Of a stretch of DNA of 64,000 bases, positions 20,215-30,630 are shown in pieces; within the stretch, counting starts at the first letter, position 1; the number at the start of each line of letters is the position of its first letter. The notes beneath the pieces were generated by a model, which saw nothing but the letters and a program-made list of their open reading frames with translations, searched no databases and had not been told where the DNA came from. A program made the position numbers and the translations under genes. The stretch lies in assembly GCA_022606425.2 (NCBI GenBank), contig JAHDVF020000001.1, positions 372,001-436,000 of the forward strand. Reading direction: 5' to 3'. This DNA is from Lepidostoma basale (taxonomy: Eukaryota > Arthropoda > Insecta > Trichoptera > Lepidostomatidae).

Positions 20215-20660
20215 TGTCAATATTAATTCTTCAAAGCGTTACATGGAATGGCACCAAGTTACATATCTGAACTCTGTATAACGGACAGCCTAAATACAAG
20301 GAAAGCCACACTTCGCTCGGCGAACTCCTCGGCAATAGGAAGATTAGTTGAGCCGAAGCGTTGCCCCAGTACACATTTCGGGGATCGAGCGTTCGCGGTA
20401 ACCGGTCCATCAGCTTGGAACAATCTCCCTTCACATCTCAGATGCATAAATGATCCGACAGATTTCAGATCTAAACTGAAAACCCATCTTTTTCATATTT
20501 CATACCCAATTTAAACGTTTGTAATTTGTTCTACTATACTTTTTAACCGATCGCGAAAATCAGATGCAGCGTTTCACATTTAGATTTTTAGATTTAAAAC
20601 ACGTCTTAATGCGCCCTTGAGGTGATTACATCACAAAAACGGCGCTATAAAAGTTAGCAT
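20215..20660 (+). mobile_element. CR1/L2-like LINE C-terminus and 3' UTR
   Basis: MAPSYISELCITDSLNTRKA, RSANSSAIGRLVEPKRCPS, RAFAVTGPSAWNNLPSHLR and SKLKTHLFHISYPI, open to the stop. 3' UTR ACGTCTTAATGCGCCCTTGA then CAAAAACGGCGCTATAAAA, a block also found alone at 40495, 46600, 50600 and 54930. Confidence 0.78.
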
Positions 20661-20663
20661 TTA

Positions 20664-20697
20664 CTGCAGTAAATGAAACTAGTTTCATTTACTGCAG
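20664..20697. repeat. Perfect 34-bp palindrome
   Basis: CTGCAGTAAATGAAACT followed by its exact reverse complement, flush against the CR1-like 3' end in place of the usual (ATT)n tail. 20700-20890 beyond it is mixed-composition sequence possibly from an RTE 3' end (AGCTTGGAGGGACAGAAATA). Confidence 0.7.
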
Positions 20698-20906
20698 CTG
20701 ATATTTGAATGGAAACTCGATGGAAAATGAGGTATGAGATGCAGAAGAATGTCATGGCTGAGACATAAGACAGTGGAATAGATCACTGACCGGAGACAGC
20801 CTCACACAAGCTTGGAGGGACAGAAATAATATGGAGCAAGTGGTAGTAAACATTCAGTAATGAATATGAAGCTAGAGAAGTGAAGAATAAAACCTTTTTT
20901 TGTATA

Positions 20907-21333
20907 CAAATACTTGTATTGCGGATACTTACATTGCGGGTTAATCATTTTTTAAGGATTAATTGTATCTCAATAGAGACGAAGATGTAAATTATTTGGA
21001 AACAGAATATGGTAGTCGAGACGTTTACAGGACTTATGACCTGTTATTGGTTGGGTTAAGCGATCGCTTTATGTTAACAACATTCCCCATTCCTCCCTTC
21101 TTACGACACCACTTTTGACAAATTTTTGGAACTTGTATATATGCTACTATTTTTTAATAACTTCGCATTATTGTACACTAGTCTTTTGAAATTTACAAAC
21201 AATGATAAAAAAATCTTTTGAAAATAGCAAAACTATTCCATTCATACCCAGTTTGTACGTCGACTACCATATTCTGTTTCCAAATAATTTACATCTTCGT
21301 CTCTGTTGAGATACAATTAATCCTTAAAAAATA
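20907..21333. repeat. Foldback element P, copy 3
   Basis: Arms 20949-21026 and 21255-21333 (TTTAAGGATTAATTGTATCT, ATTTGGAAACAGAATATGGT) in inverted orientation. The loop carries ACAAACAATGATAAAAA and ATTCCATTCATACCCAGTT, which recur alone at 23105-23175. Confidence 0.75.
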
Positions 21334-21610
21334 AAACCTTGTTATTAAAATACGCTTCTTGTGTTATGTCGGAGCAACTATGTAAATACGTAATTGACGC
21401 AAGGAAGATCCCTCCATGCATGGTATTACTATAACACCCGGAGCCCCTGGAAACGACACAGAGTCGGCTAAGCCTTCCACCACAATGAAGAAAAATATGA
21501 TCATTTTTAGGGGGACCGTTACAAAATTCGCTTACCATTGCCACGAAGAAGAAAAAGACGAAAGCTAGAAATATTTTGTATTGATACCTATACGCGTTGC
21601 AAAACTGCAT
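21317..21610 (-). CDS. Possible small secreted cysteine-rich peptide or exon (weak)
   Basis: An open frame of 97 codons from ATG at 21610. The start MQFCNAYRYQYKIFLAFVFF, followed by FFVAM, resembles a signal peptide with a hydrophobic core at about residues 12-25. ATG GTAAGC right after it looks like a strong splice donor, so residues 1-25 could instead be a signal-peptide exon. The rest has six cysteines, including GPPKNDHIFLHCGG and a later RGSGCYSN, faintly like trypsin-inhibitor-like domains, but not convincingly. It sits between two repeats and overlaps one arm end. It may be a pseudogene or chance. I do not recognise the protein. Confidence 0.25.
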   Translation of the reverse strand: MQFCNAYRYQYKIFLAFVFFFFVAMVSEFCNGPPKNDHIFLHCGGRLSRLCVVSRGSGCYSNTMHGGIFLASITYLHSCSDITQEAYFNNKVLFFKD

Positions 21611-21657
21611 CGTGTTTAATTTTATTATTTGTTGGTTTGCTGTTTAAGCAAATAAAA

Positions 21658-22095
21658 AAAATTAACTAACCATCACGTCGTCTCTCCGAAGGAGCAAGAA
21701 ATAATGGACCCCCACACTGTTATTTCCTGGCCTACTCCTCTCGATTTCTCAACATTCATAGATCGTGTCATGCACGCACGTCGATTTCTCCGACTACTCA
21801 CGTTCCGGACATTCAATATTTGATTTATTTGATCGTGCCACGTATTCCTCGGTCTTCCTCTTTTTCTAGTTCTGTGTACATCGTTACAATATAATTTTTT
21901 TAAGGATTAATTGTATCTCAATAGAGACGAAGATGTAAATTATTTTTTATTTTATTTTTGGAAACAGAAAATGGTAGTCGAGGCTTTTACAGGACTTATG
22001 ACCTGTCATTGGTTAGGTTAAGCGATCACTTTATGTTAACAACATTCCCCATTCCGCCCTTCTTACTTTTTTTACCATTCTAATTAATATTTTTT
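21658..22095 (-). mobile_element. RTE (GTTA family) 3' end, split by a P arm
   Basis: Starts (reversed) with TTAACTAACCATCACGTCGTC, continues through ATTTGATTTATTTGATCGTGCC to about 21888, then a one-arm P fragment (21888-22070, GTAGTCGAGG and GACTTATGACCTGTCATTGG), after which a few LINE bases (TTTACCATTCT) return. Confidence 0.65.
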
Positions 22096-22129
22096 TGTTG
22101 GATCACGGTAATTATTATTATTATTCTGA

Positions 22130-22850
22130 TGACTTGTATTTTAAGTGCGCCGTTTTGTAAAATCAATTACTCCAAGGGCGCACTAGGAAATGACTGACCG
22201 AACAGTGCAGTCTTCAGAAGTTTCACTATCCTCATACTTTTTTTTTATTTTTTTTTTATTTTTTTTTTTTTTTATTATTTTTATTATTTTTTTTTTTTTA
22301 TGTACACAACAGGTCGTTTGGACCCAATTACTGTATACTATTTTTAATTTTTAGCTATTATATTGATTCTCGTGACATGTGATAGGTAGCCAATCTATCG
22401 CCATTTTATTGTCACGTGAATTTTATACCAGACCAAAGACAGTGTGACAATCACACTGCCATCGCCGGGAATCGAACCCAGGACCTTCGGCATGGAAGTC
22501 AGAGCTCGTAACCAATCTGCCACGAAGGTCGTCACTTAATACTACCATGGAGGCTATTCCACGCCAACGGACCCGCAACGCTGAAAGCACGATCATAGAA
22601 ACATGTTGTATTAGCTCTGACCGGAATGGCTATGTTGTTTGCACCTGCTTCCACTGATCGGAGTGAACGTTGCCTTTCCGTTGGCATGGGTGTCATCTCT
22701 CTGGTGTCGAGCTTTAAACACTGTCAAACACAATTTATATTTTACTCGCTCTCGAATTTTAAGCCAGTGAAGGTCCTTCAGGAGCGGCGTGATATGACAG
22801 TATTTTTGTTGCACCATAATCAATCGGGCAGCAGCATTGATATATGATGA
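22130..22850 (-). mobile_element. CR1/L2-like LINE C-terminus interrupted by a SINE
   Basis: Same family as 18850-19310. The LINE runs 22130-22245, breaks at CATACTT, and resumes at 22536 with ACTTAATACTACCATGG. The uninterrupted relative at 59430-59455 reads CATACTTAATACTAACATGG, so the insertion point is exact. Coding traces include HITPLLKDLHWLKIRERVKY. Confidence 0.78.
22290..22535 (-). mobile_element. tRNA-derived SINE S2, most complete copy
   Basis: In reverse: an A-box-like TGGCAGATTGG (about 22514-22524), a B-box GGTTCGATTCC (about 22471-22481), a unique body (TTGGTCTGGTATAAAATTCA, ATGGCGATAGATTGGCTACC) and a poly-A end (T-run at 22240-22300). A/B spacing fits an RNA polymerase III promoter of tRNA type. 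Confidence 0.8.
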
Positions 22851-23327
22851 TAGTAATCATAACTCATTTCGGACCCTATAATTTAGTTAGTATAAAAATA
22901 GAAATTCGATGCTTAAAAACATAAATATATTCTATAAAATGTGATAATGAATATTACAATAAACACTTAATTAAAAACAAAACATTTCGAATGATCATTA
23001 TTGATGTTAAAGTATGCAATAAGCATTAATATATTATAATTACCTGTTTAGCAGCTGTATTGTACGACAAAAGTGTTATTTATGTGTCTTTCCCGCGGCG
23101 ACGACAAATTTACAAACAATGATAAAAACATCTTTTGAAATTAGTAAAACTATTCCATTCATTCCCAGTTTGTACGTCAATACAGACGTCCATTACAATT
23201 AGACAGGCTATCGTTGCGACAAAAGATTGGTCCATTGTTTGACCCGGCACCAGGGAAGTAGCCGGTACCTGGAGACCTTGCTGGCAATGAGACGTATTCG
23301 GCGGGTGCTTAGAAAAAAAACAGAAGT
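22851..23327. other. Unassigned DNA with a P-element scrap
   Basis: 23100-23180 repeats the loop of P copy 3. 23200-23300 is mixed in composition (GGCACCAGGGAAGTAGCC) but its short frames match nothing known. Confidence 0.4.
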
Positions 23328-23615
23328 AAGTACAAATTCTACAATTCAAATTCAGTTAATTATAGTAGGTACCTACCAGAATGATGTAAGCAAAAGAAAG
23401 AGTTGGCTATACTGGAAAAAACATAAATAAGTAAATACATACTCTACAATTCAAATTCATTTAACAATGGTAGGTACCTACAAGTATAATGTAAACAAAA
23501 GAAAAAGACTTTGGCTATACTGAAAAAAAACATTGACAAGCACATATTCTACAATTAAAATTTAATTAATAAGGGTAGGTACCTACCTGCTAGAATGATG
23601 TAAACAATTTTCATT
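23328..23615. repeat. 105-bp tandem repeat, about 2.7 units
   Basis: TCTACAATTCAAATTCA begins units at 23338, 23443 and (diverged) 23548, spaced exactly 105 bp. Each unit contains GGTAGGTACCTACC-like sequence, then TGATGTAA(A/G)CAAAAGAAA and TTGGCTATACTG. Confidence 0.8.
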
Positions 23616-23979
23616 AATGCATTATTTGTTCTTGATATAAAATTAAATATTGCAGACAAATGTGTGAAGAAGGTTTCAAAATGGCGCCCACGGGCGGCTG
23701 TCATTTGAAGCCTCTCACAAAAAAAAATATTTCTACATTTTGGCAATCCTTTAAGATTAAAAACAGCTCCATATACAAGTATATGCATCATCATGAGTGG
23801 TTTATTGTTTTTTATTGGTGCACACTCTCGTACTCAAATTTTACATCGCTCTGCACGCCAGCCAGCCAGCCAATTAAAATGACAACCTCTGCCTGAATAG
23901 GCTTTTACCTCCGGTGCCGCCGCCACAGTTCCTGACCATCGTAATAGCTCACTCTCCATCTCCACAAGTTTAAAATATG
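23616..23979. other. Unassigned DNA
   Basis: Includes a mixed patch AAAATGGCGCCCACGGGCGG. The 78-codon frame from 23660 has no family signature. Confidence 0.35.
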
Positions 23980-24110
23980 TACACCGAAAAAGGTTGGGTC
24001 ACAACCGAAACATGTCTGTAAAAAGTGTTGTAAAAATACGAAGTCTAGTTATATTTATTTATGAATCTACAACACAAAGTGAAGCGAATATAGAATAAAT
24101 GATTATAACC
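23980..24110 (+). ncRNA. Hammerhead-like motif and trailing repeat
   Basis: TACA, CCGAAAA, one A, GGTTG-GGTCA-CAACC, GAAA, CATGT, C, TGTA spans 23980-24020. The outer TACA/TGTA pair abuts the core and the C exactly as helix I would. The core has U4 and G8 changed. The trailing sequence to 24110 (TACAACACAAAGTGAAGCGAA) matches 28600 and 1610. Confidence 0.35.
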
Positions 24111-24451
24111 AAAATATTAAAACAATAATTGTGTTTTGCAGCTTGAAAAATGATTTAAACTCCATATTAAATATAATATTATATGAAGGAAAATTTTGAA
24201 AATTTCAGAACTCTTATGATAGTTTATGGTAGTTACAAGATTCGTTTGCTACACAAAATATTATAAAATATTTTTTTAAGTTAGATACGCAAAAATGTAA
24301 ACCACTGAAACAGTTTAGGGTCGATAATTAATTATATGGAATATTAAATCGAAAAAGATTGCGGAAAGTGTTATAATTCGTAACAAAATTAGTCAATGTG
24401 GAATTACACAACGTTAAAGCTGAATCATGAAGATAAACATAATCTGATTCA

Positions 24452-24555
24452 GAAGATGGCAGCAAGCTGTCGAACTAAATAAGAGAAGTAAATTAGGAAA
24501 CATATCTTTCTGCCTACCCCTTAGAGGAGACGGCGTGATGGTTAGTTATTATAGT
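24452..24555 (+). repeat. Stem motif plus RTE (GTTA) 3' tip
   Basis: 24452-24480 is the second CAGAAGATGGCAGC copy. 24505-24555 is only the LINE tip (TCTTTCTGCCTACCCCTTAG, GGCGTGATGGTTAGTTA). Confidence 0.5.
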
Positions 24556-24609
24556 TAGATTAATGAACTAACTTCTACCGGGAAATATTAATTAACCTTA
24601 AAAATTGTA

Positions 24610-24860
24610 CACAGAGTGACCATGGAAAGACAACAGACAGCAGCTACAAGTTAACTAAAAATTCAGACATACACAGACACTGGACCAGGAACTGTGATAG
24701 ATATCACTTACCGATTGCACGAACTAAGACAGGACAATCAAGGATATTGAACAATGGACTGAAACTTTACAACGAACTACCAAAAGACACAAGGAATCTC
24801 ACTACAACTCAATATAAAAAATATTTGAAACAATACATAATTAATAGTAAGATCTAAAAA
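24610..24860 (+). mobile_element. Non-LTR retrotransposon C-terminus (unclassified)
   Basis: Codes for RTKTGQSRILNNGLKLYNEL then PKDTRNLTTTQYKKYLKQYI, the usual end of jockey/CR1-group RT proteins where a GLK.YN.LP motif precedes a short lysine-rich helix. Followed by an AT-rich tail. Confidence 0.6.
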
Positions 24861-25604
24861 TGTAACCATATAACCCAATTGGGTTTTTTTAAAAATAAAT
24901 TATTAAAATAAAAAATAAAAAAACATAATTAATATTTTAAAACCTTAAATTTATTAAAAATAAGATACCATCGTATAGATAAATCTTGAAAGGGCAGATG
25001 AATATATTTTAAATTATTAGCTGTTAAAAATATACCAAAAATTTAAGTGAACAAAAGTTATACAAAAAATTGTCTAGGATAAGAAAAGTACCTACTTACC
25101 AGTTGAAAGTACTTACCAGGATAAGAAAAGTACTTACTATTAAGTCCACATACATTTTTTTCCTTAAGAATCCGGATGTGGGCAACCCACGTTTTTAATT
25201 GTCAGATGTAATGTCCACCCACGCGAACGGACAAAGTAAATATTAAAGAGTCTACAGTCGTGGGATTCGGGATCTTACGTTGCGTGGAGCCGAGCTTGGC
25301 CTCCAGATACAAGCATTATTGATCTGAGATCTGAGCTATGGTAGTCCCATGATCCCATTAGCGCCTCCCCGTAAGGGCCGTCGCCGACTAAACACGGCGG
25401 CCCTTTGATTGCCGGAACTGACCTTCGGAGTGATAAGGGCTTATTGGAAATGTCAATATAAGAACGGTGAAAGTCGATTTGTTTATATTATAGTCAAATC
25501 TTAAACATGCGAGTGTATAGAAGAATGTGTATAAATATATTTATAAATACATTCATACATATTTTTTAAATACATATTACTGCCCTTAAAGTACTATTTA
25601 CAAC
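24861..25604. other. AT-rich DNA with a mixed-composition segment
   Basis: 25150-25460 has higher GC, no ORF signature, and a hairpin AAGGGCCGTCGCCG / CGGCGGCCCTT at 25372-25404. It could be regulatory DNA or an unknown repeat. The rest is AT-rich. Confidence 0.35.
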
Positions 25605-26343
25605 CATGGTTCGCTCGCGCCTTGAATGTGTATCTCCCGTTTGGTCTCCTTATTATGCAGCACATCTCCAACGCATTGAAAGAGTCCAAAAATGTTTATT
25701 AAACATATTAATTTTAAAAGGCTGATTACAAATCTGCCCTAATTTTTCACTCCTTGGACTCTCTTTAAAATATACGTAATTTTCATTATATGATGTTGCT
25801 TCATAAAATAATTCACATTAAAATTGACAATTCTGAGCTTCTCAGCAAATTGTCACACAACACCCCCATGTCTGGCACGAGACACACCGCGAGCCAAGTT
25901 TTCCATCTTTCTGTTTATCGTACTAACTACGCTCAGAGTGTGACATTGTATCGAATCTGTGATAACTACAATAAGAATTTTGAAGACATTGATGTTTTCC
26001 ATTTGAACGAGCGAAATTTAAAAAAAATGATTGGAGCAACAATTCGCCATGGATATGACCACGATGTTACATGATATTATAATATATTACTTTTTTTATT
26101 TACCTTAATTTTATTTTTTATTTCCAGTAGGTACAATTAGTATTTTTAACTATTAAATATTATGTCTAGCCTCATTTTGTCTTAGTTTAACTTCAATCTC
26201 GTTTCACACTGTCGTTGTTAACTATTATTTTATATTTGTGGTAGCATGTAATTGGCCTTACTTTAATTATTCTAAATGTTTTATTATATATATGCTATTG
26301 ATATCGCTGTACGTTACCCTTAATAAATAAAGAAAATAAATAA
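25605..26343 (+). mobile_element. Jockey-like LINE C-terminus with A-rich tail
   Basis: VRSRLECVSPVWSPYYAAHL, QRIERVQKCLLNILI, then HTPMSGTRHTASQVFHLSVY and NYAQSVTLYRICDNYNKNFE. This R.(L)E..S.VW.P......IE.VQ order is typical of jockey/R1/I-group RT tails. Ends TTAATAAATAAAGAAAATAA at about 26318-26340. Also seen as a 3' scrap at 9088-9305. Confidence 0.72.
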
Positions 26344-26379
26344 ATACCTACTAATGTCACATTTAGTTATTACTCAAAT

Positions 26380-26680
26380 GACCTGAAAGATTCCAGTATT
26401 AACATGCAGAACAGTATTTAAAGCACTTCACAAAAAGGCACCAACTCATATATCTGATAGCTGTATTGCTGATAGTTCTAATTTAAGGCAATCTACGCTT
26501 CAATCAGCAATAGGCAGATTAGTTGAAAACCGCAGCCTCCGCAGAAATTCCAGAGAATGGGTTTTCGTGGTGGCAGGTCCGTCCACCTGGAATATGCTCA
26601 TTGCACGTCTCAAATGCATTGACTATCCCGACTGATTTTAAATCATACTCAAAAATCCACCATTTCAAAGAGCCCTTGAG
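26380..26680 (+). mobile_element. CR1/L2-like LINE C-terminus, broken
   Basis: AAGCACTTCACAAAAAGGCA, TCATATATCTGATAGCTG and GGTCCGTCCACCTGG match 39230-39410. Ends at GAGCCCTTGAGGT. Confidence 0.62.
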
Positions 26681-26684
26681 GTAT

Positions 26685-26880
26685 ATAGACCAATAATAAC
26701 GTATGGCTTTGAAGCAAGGGCGGACACAGTCAGGACCAAACAAGTTATGAGGACTTCCGAGATGAAAACACTGAGTATGATAGCAGGCAAGACACTGAGA
26801 GATCGCGTGAGGAACACCAGAATAAGAGAGATATGTGAGGCTGACCATCAACTCTTCCCGGAGGAATAGGCAAAGAAGAT
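26685..26880 (+). mobile_element. RTE-type LINE fragment
   Basis: RPIITYGFEARADTVRTKQV, MKTLSMIAGKTLRDRVRNTR and IREICEADHQ, same family as 4697-5036. The sequence following it is unassigned. Confidence 0.65.
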
Positions 26881-26889
26881 GGAGCATGA

Positions 26890-27423
26890 TTTAGATCCTA
26901 ACGCACTTAGTTATTCCTTCCCTTGCATTAATATGATCTTAATACGAACAACGACTTCAGGCATTCTCGATTGTAAATAATATTGATTTGATTTTACCAT
27001 GTGTTCGTCGGTTATCCTGGGGTTCATGCTCCATTAACTATGCACAATTCATTCTTCAATATTTTTTCCATCCAGCCGAATCATTTATTATATTTTTTAC
27101 ACTACATTTTTTTAGTTACACAATACTGCATTATTTCATTGTGTTTTTAATAGCCATTTATTATTGTTGTGAAACAAAATTAAATTTCTACCGTACAAAG
27201 ATTTATCTAACATTTATATGAGAGATCTCATTCTTAACACATTTATTTTATTATATAACAGTTTCAACGTCTTCTTTTGTCGGTTTCGTGTTACGATACG
27301 TGTTTTTTTTATGTCAAGATGAAAAATATTAAAAACCAATTCTCATAGATAAACAATGAAAGTAATTGATAGTTCTGTTTTAAAACAACATATTATTATT
27401 CAATACAAGATTGTAATTAGCTA
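26890..27423. other. AT-rich DNA, nothing recognised
   Basis: No credible ORF or repeat end. The 26988-27221 frame is A/T-driven. Confidence 0.5.
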
Positions 27424-27775
27424 ACTAACCATCACGTCGTCTCCCCGAAGGGGCAGGTAGAAAGAATGGACTGCCACACGTTAACCGATGCGGCACTCCA
27501 TTCTTCTCTTTTCGCCCCCGTGGGAGACGCGGTGTGATGGGTTTCGAACCTCATCGCCACCAATAGGCACCTCCCGCGCACACTTCGATCGTCCAACGTC
27601 CACAAAATAAATCTAAAACAAATAATATAAAATACTATGATATAAAATAAAATAACAAAATAAAAATAATATAACATATAATGTTCTTTTAGATGGTGCA
27701 CATGTTGTCAGCTGGACGATCCGGACTTTTGGGTTTATTTAATTTATATTCCACGTATTCACTCTTCTTTTAAAT
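27424..27775 (-). mobile_element. Long SINE with RTE-like 3' tail, reference copy
   Basis: In reverse: a 5' part (GTGAATACGTGGAATATAAA, AAAGTCCGGATCGTCC, ATGTGCACCATCT), an A/T-rich middle, a B-box GGTTCGAAACC at about 27541-27551, GTGTGATGG..GCGTCTCCC, GAGTGCCGCATCGGTTAACG, then about 60 bp (GTGTGGCAGTCCATTCTTTC to CGTGATGGTTAG) shared with the GTTA-tailed RTE LINE. A clear A-box is not obvious. Confidence 0.72.
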
Positions 27776-28519
27776 AAGTAAGGCACTTAAAACAATCCAA
27801 CAATAACAAGAACTTTAAAATATTATGGCAGAAATTATTCAAATTGTCATTGAAACAAATGAAAATTTTTAATTAACACCTGTCATAAATCTTTATATAG
27901 GTAAACGAAAAAACTTATATAATTTTAACGTCAAAACAGTACAAACTTATTACGTATCACAATATACTATTATAAAGTGCGGCAACAATCAAATTGACCA
28001 AAATAATTCACTTATACACAAAATACCTAAAAATTTACGGAAGCACCACATGAACCAAACCAAATTTTCAAAATCAGAACCAATAATTCAATATTGTAAG
28101 AGTTTCAATTTTCTATTTTAATATTATGTTACTGATCTCGACAATGTAGATGTCAGCAATATTTAAGAAATCGGTCAAACTAATCATTTACCTACTTACG
28201 AAAGTAATTAAAAAATAATGAAATATTTAAGTATTAACAGTTAAATCATTTGATTATCTTAAATATTTAATAAAGACGGATTGATCCAGATTTCAGTAAA
28301 AAAAAAAAACATGAGACATCGTAAAAAATAGTACTATGTATTTGATTAATTATGTGTATAGTATGAATTAGTTTTGAATAAATAGAAGAGCACTTTGTAT
28401 AATCACAACAAATGATTATTCTTTTTATTTCAGACATGATTCGGCCCTTATTTGGTTCTTTTTCTATGCACAAATTTTAATTTCTTTTTTGCGCAGTAGT
28501 AGGACCAAATAAGGACCGA
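27776..28519. other. AT-rich DNA, nothing recognised
   Basis: No coding or repeat signature. The 28267-28473 frame looks like chance. Confidence 0.5.
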
Positions 28520-28660
28520 CACATGTTTGCATTTAAAAAAAATAATAAAATGTTGTGATAATACAAAGTGCGTTACAATTTATTCAAATATGAATCCACA
28601 ACATAAAGTGAAGGCGAATATAGAAGAAAGTGAGTTTGTTTGATCATATATTATATTTAA
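28520..28660 (+). repeat. Repeat related to 24030-24110
   Basis: GACACATGTTTGC, AATGTTGTGATAATACAAAG, ATCCACAACATAAAGTGAAG and GCGAATATAGAA. This is the trailing block of the foldback family at 1291-1640. Confidence 0.5.
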
Positions 28661-28853
28661 ATTATCATTGTGACAAAGGTTCTTAAAAATATTGTTCACC
28701 CGATTTTAAATAACTGTACTAGTTCTGACAATACAAAACACAATAAAACTTAGTTATATTGTAGTGGAAAATTGGCAGTAAAATCGGAGAAAATACGTTT
28801 AAACGAAGTAGAAAGCATATTCTTAGTTTACCCAATGAAACAGAAAAATATTT

Positions 28854-29045
28854 AATACGAAAGAAAAAACTTATGTTTTTCTAGAAGTTTTATTATATTT
28901 TTTGGGGGTATGACATGTTTCTCCCTTCTAAGGCATTATCGAATGTCAAAAAAATATATAATAAAACTTTTAGAAAAACATAGTTTTTTTCATTCGTATT
29001 AATTATTTAATATGGAGTTTTACATCATTGTTCAAAAAACAATAA
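28854..29045. mobile_element. Foldback element with 12-bp target duplication
   Basis: AGAAAAATATTT flanks it at 28842-28853 and 29046-29057. The left arm (TTTTTCTAGAAGTTTTATTA) and right arm (TAATAAAACTTTTAGAAAAA) are inverted copies. On the minus strand the left arm reads GACATTCGATAAT, a GCCTTAGAAGGGA stem region, GAAACATGTC. It ends with TTAATATGGAGTTTTACATC and TTGTTCAAAAAACAAT, present at the end of other copies. Confidence 0.75.
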
Positions 29046-29234
29046 AGAAAAATATTTCATTCTCAGTAATTGATAATTTAGAAAACAGTCTTATTCATTA
29101 TTTAATATGGAGTTTTATATACATATTCAAGTAACAGTAAACGTGGTTGAATATCCTTATAATTAATTTATTAAATTAATGTAAAATTAAAAAATGATTT
29201 AACTAAATGCGACGATGTCATTAAAGCTTTGACT

Positions 29235-29405
29235 AGAATCTTCTTCTTCAAGTGCCCTGTCGGGTCCCCCTAAAGTTGGCGATCACCTCGGCGAACCTGT
29301 CTCTGTCCTGCGCCGCTCGGAACAGCTCTTCCACACTTCGGATGCCGGCTACTCCCTCACATTTCGCAGCCAAGACATCTGTCTCCTATGATATATCTCC
29401 TCTCC
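29235..29405 (-). mobile_element. RTE-type LINE 3' end
   Basis: In reverse it ends (GAA)n after CGACAGGGCACTTGAAGAAG. Upstream the AGCTGTTCCGAGCGGCGCAG block, matching EELFRAAQDR of 2319-2639, is still recognisable. Confidence 0.62.
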
Positions 29406-30170
29406 ATAACGTAATGAATCTAAATATATAGGTACTTAAAAATTAGTGAATTATTATTAGCCCGTAAAAGGCTTTTTGATGTAACAGACTTTAAGAGTAT
29501 AGCGGTCCATCCTCTCGACCTACTATTATGGAGAAATAGTGCCATTAATAATTAGCTTCATTTCAAAAATATTTTGAAAGTAATATTTTGGTTATAGGTA
29601 TTATATCCATTGATTATTTAATTGCACTTAATTCTCAACACCAAAATTAACCAAGATTAGAATAAACTATATATTCACGATCCGCCCTTCCAAAATGCAA
29701 GTATACCTAAAAGAAGTTTTGAAATAATTGGGGGTTAAGCTAAATATTTATGTGTTCACATGACGATTTTTTCGTTATATTGAATTTGGGTCACGGGAAA
29801 ATCTTCCCCTTATTGGGGTGGTTACCAGAGCTAGGAGGCTTGCAACGCCACTGGTGAGAGTACGGAGGCAATATTTTACCACTGTGCGCTACCACAAATT
29901 TCCCTGGACATTAAATAAAATAAAACTAAAGTTAAAAGCTCGCATTAAATGTCAAAAGATTAAAGAAACTCCAGCTCCCTATCGAAATAATTTATACACA
30001 AGAAATACATTAAATTTTCAAATTAAAATCCTAAAACATGGCAGCGTTCGTATAATAATAATTCTTTATCCGCGGCACCATCTAAAGCCATAAATTATAC
30101 CTATGGTCATTTTAATTTGATCCATAATATTCCTTGAGTTCAGTCAAATTCGAAGCATGCAGGTGAATTT
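29406..30170. other. Upstream flank of caudal, no repeats recognised
   Basis: AT-rich to about 29790, then mixed. The 91-codon frame from 29818 begins at a GTG and has no family signature. Proximal upstream regulatory DNA is plausible. Confidence 0.35.
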
Positions 30171-30420
30171 AATCCACCCGGTTCGCTATTGGCCGGATTG
30201 CGGCCGGCGGAGGGGAGATGCCGCCATGATGCGCCGCTATTGGCCGGCGGCGAGCGGGCCCCGCCCACGGAGGAGCGGAGCGCAGAAGGCTAGGGGAGTG
30301 ATAAGATTGCTATGTACCGCGGCCTCACACTGAAAGATAGGGTCACACGCGCGGGACTGTCGAGAAACCCGCTGCTTCCCTGGCATGTGTCACCCGGAAA
30401 GTTCTTGTGATTCGTGTTCT
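30171..30420 (+). promoter_or_regulatory. cad: GC-rich promoter region of caudal
   Basis: An isolated GC/CpG-rich block in a very AT-rich region. It has two copies of CGCTATTGGCCGG (30184-30196, 30235-30247), each containing ATTGG, the inverse of a CCAAT box, and a GC box CCCCGCCC at 30259-30266. No TATA box is evident. Transcription probably starts within or just 3' of this block, but the exact start cannot be read from sequence. Confidence 0.6.
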
Positions 30421-30630
30421 AAAGACATCCAAAACATAAATAAACATTTGTGGTAATCTAAAACGAAAAGTGCTAGAGTGGACTGTGATTTTCACGAGTT
30501 TTGACAATGTAAAATACCATTTGTTTACTTTATAAAGTCGTCAATAAATAATACATTGCGTGTGCAATTATACATTACTACATAGGAAGTGTGTTTGTAG
30601 ACATTTTGACTTTACCGAAGGACTGAACAG

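Noticed and set aside
22440..22500. tRNA gene suggested by the B-box GGTTCGATTCC
   Set aside because: The same sequence recurs in several S2 copies with a non-tRNA body and A-rich end.
29818..30093. 91-codon ORF just upstream of the caudal promoter
   Set aside because: Begins at GTG, Lys/Arg-rich from A-rich DNA, and has no recognisable domain.
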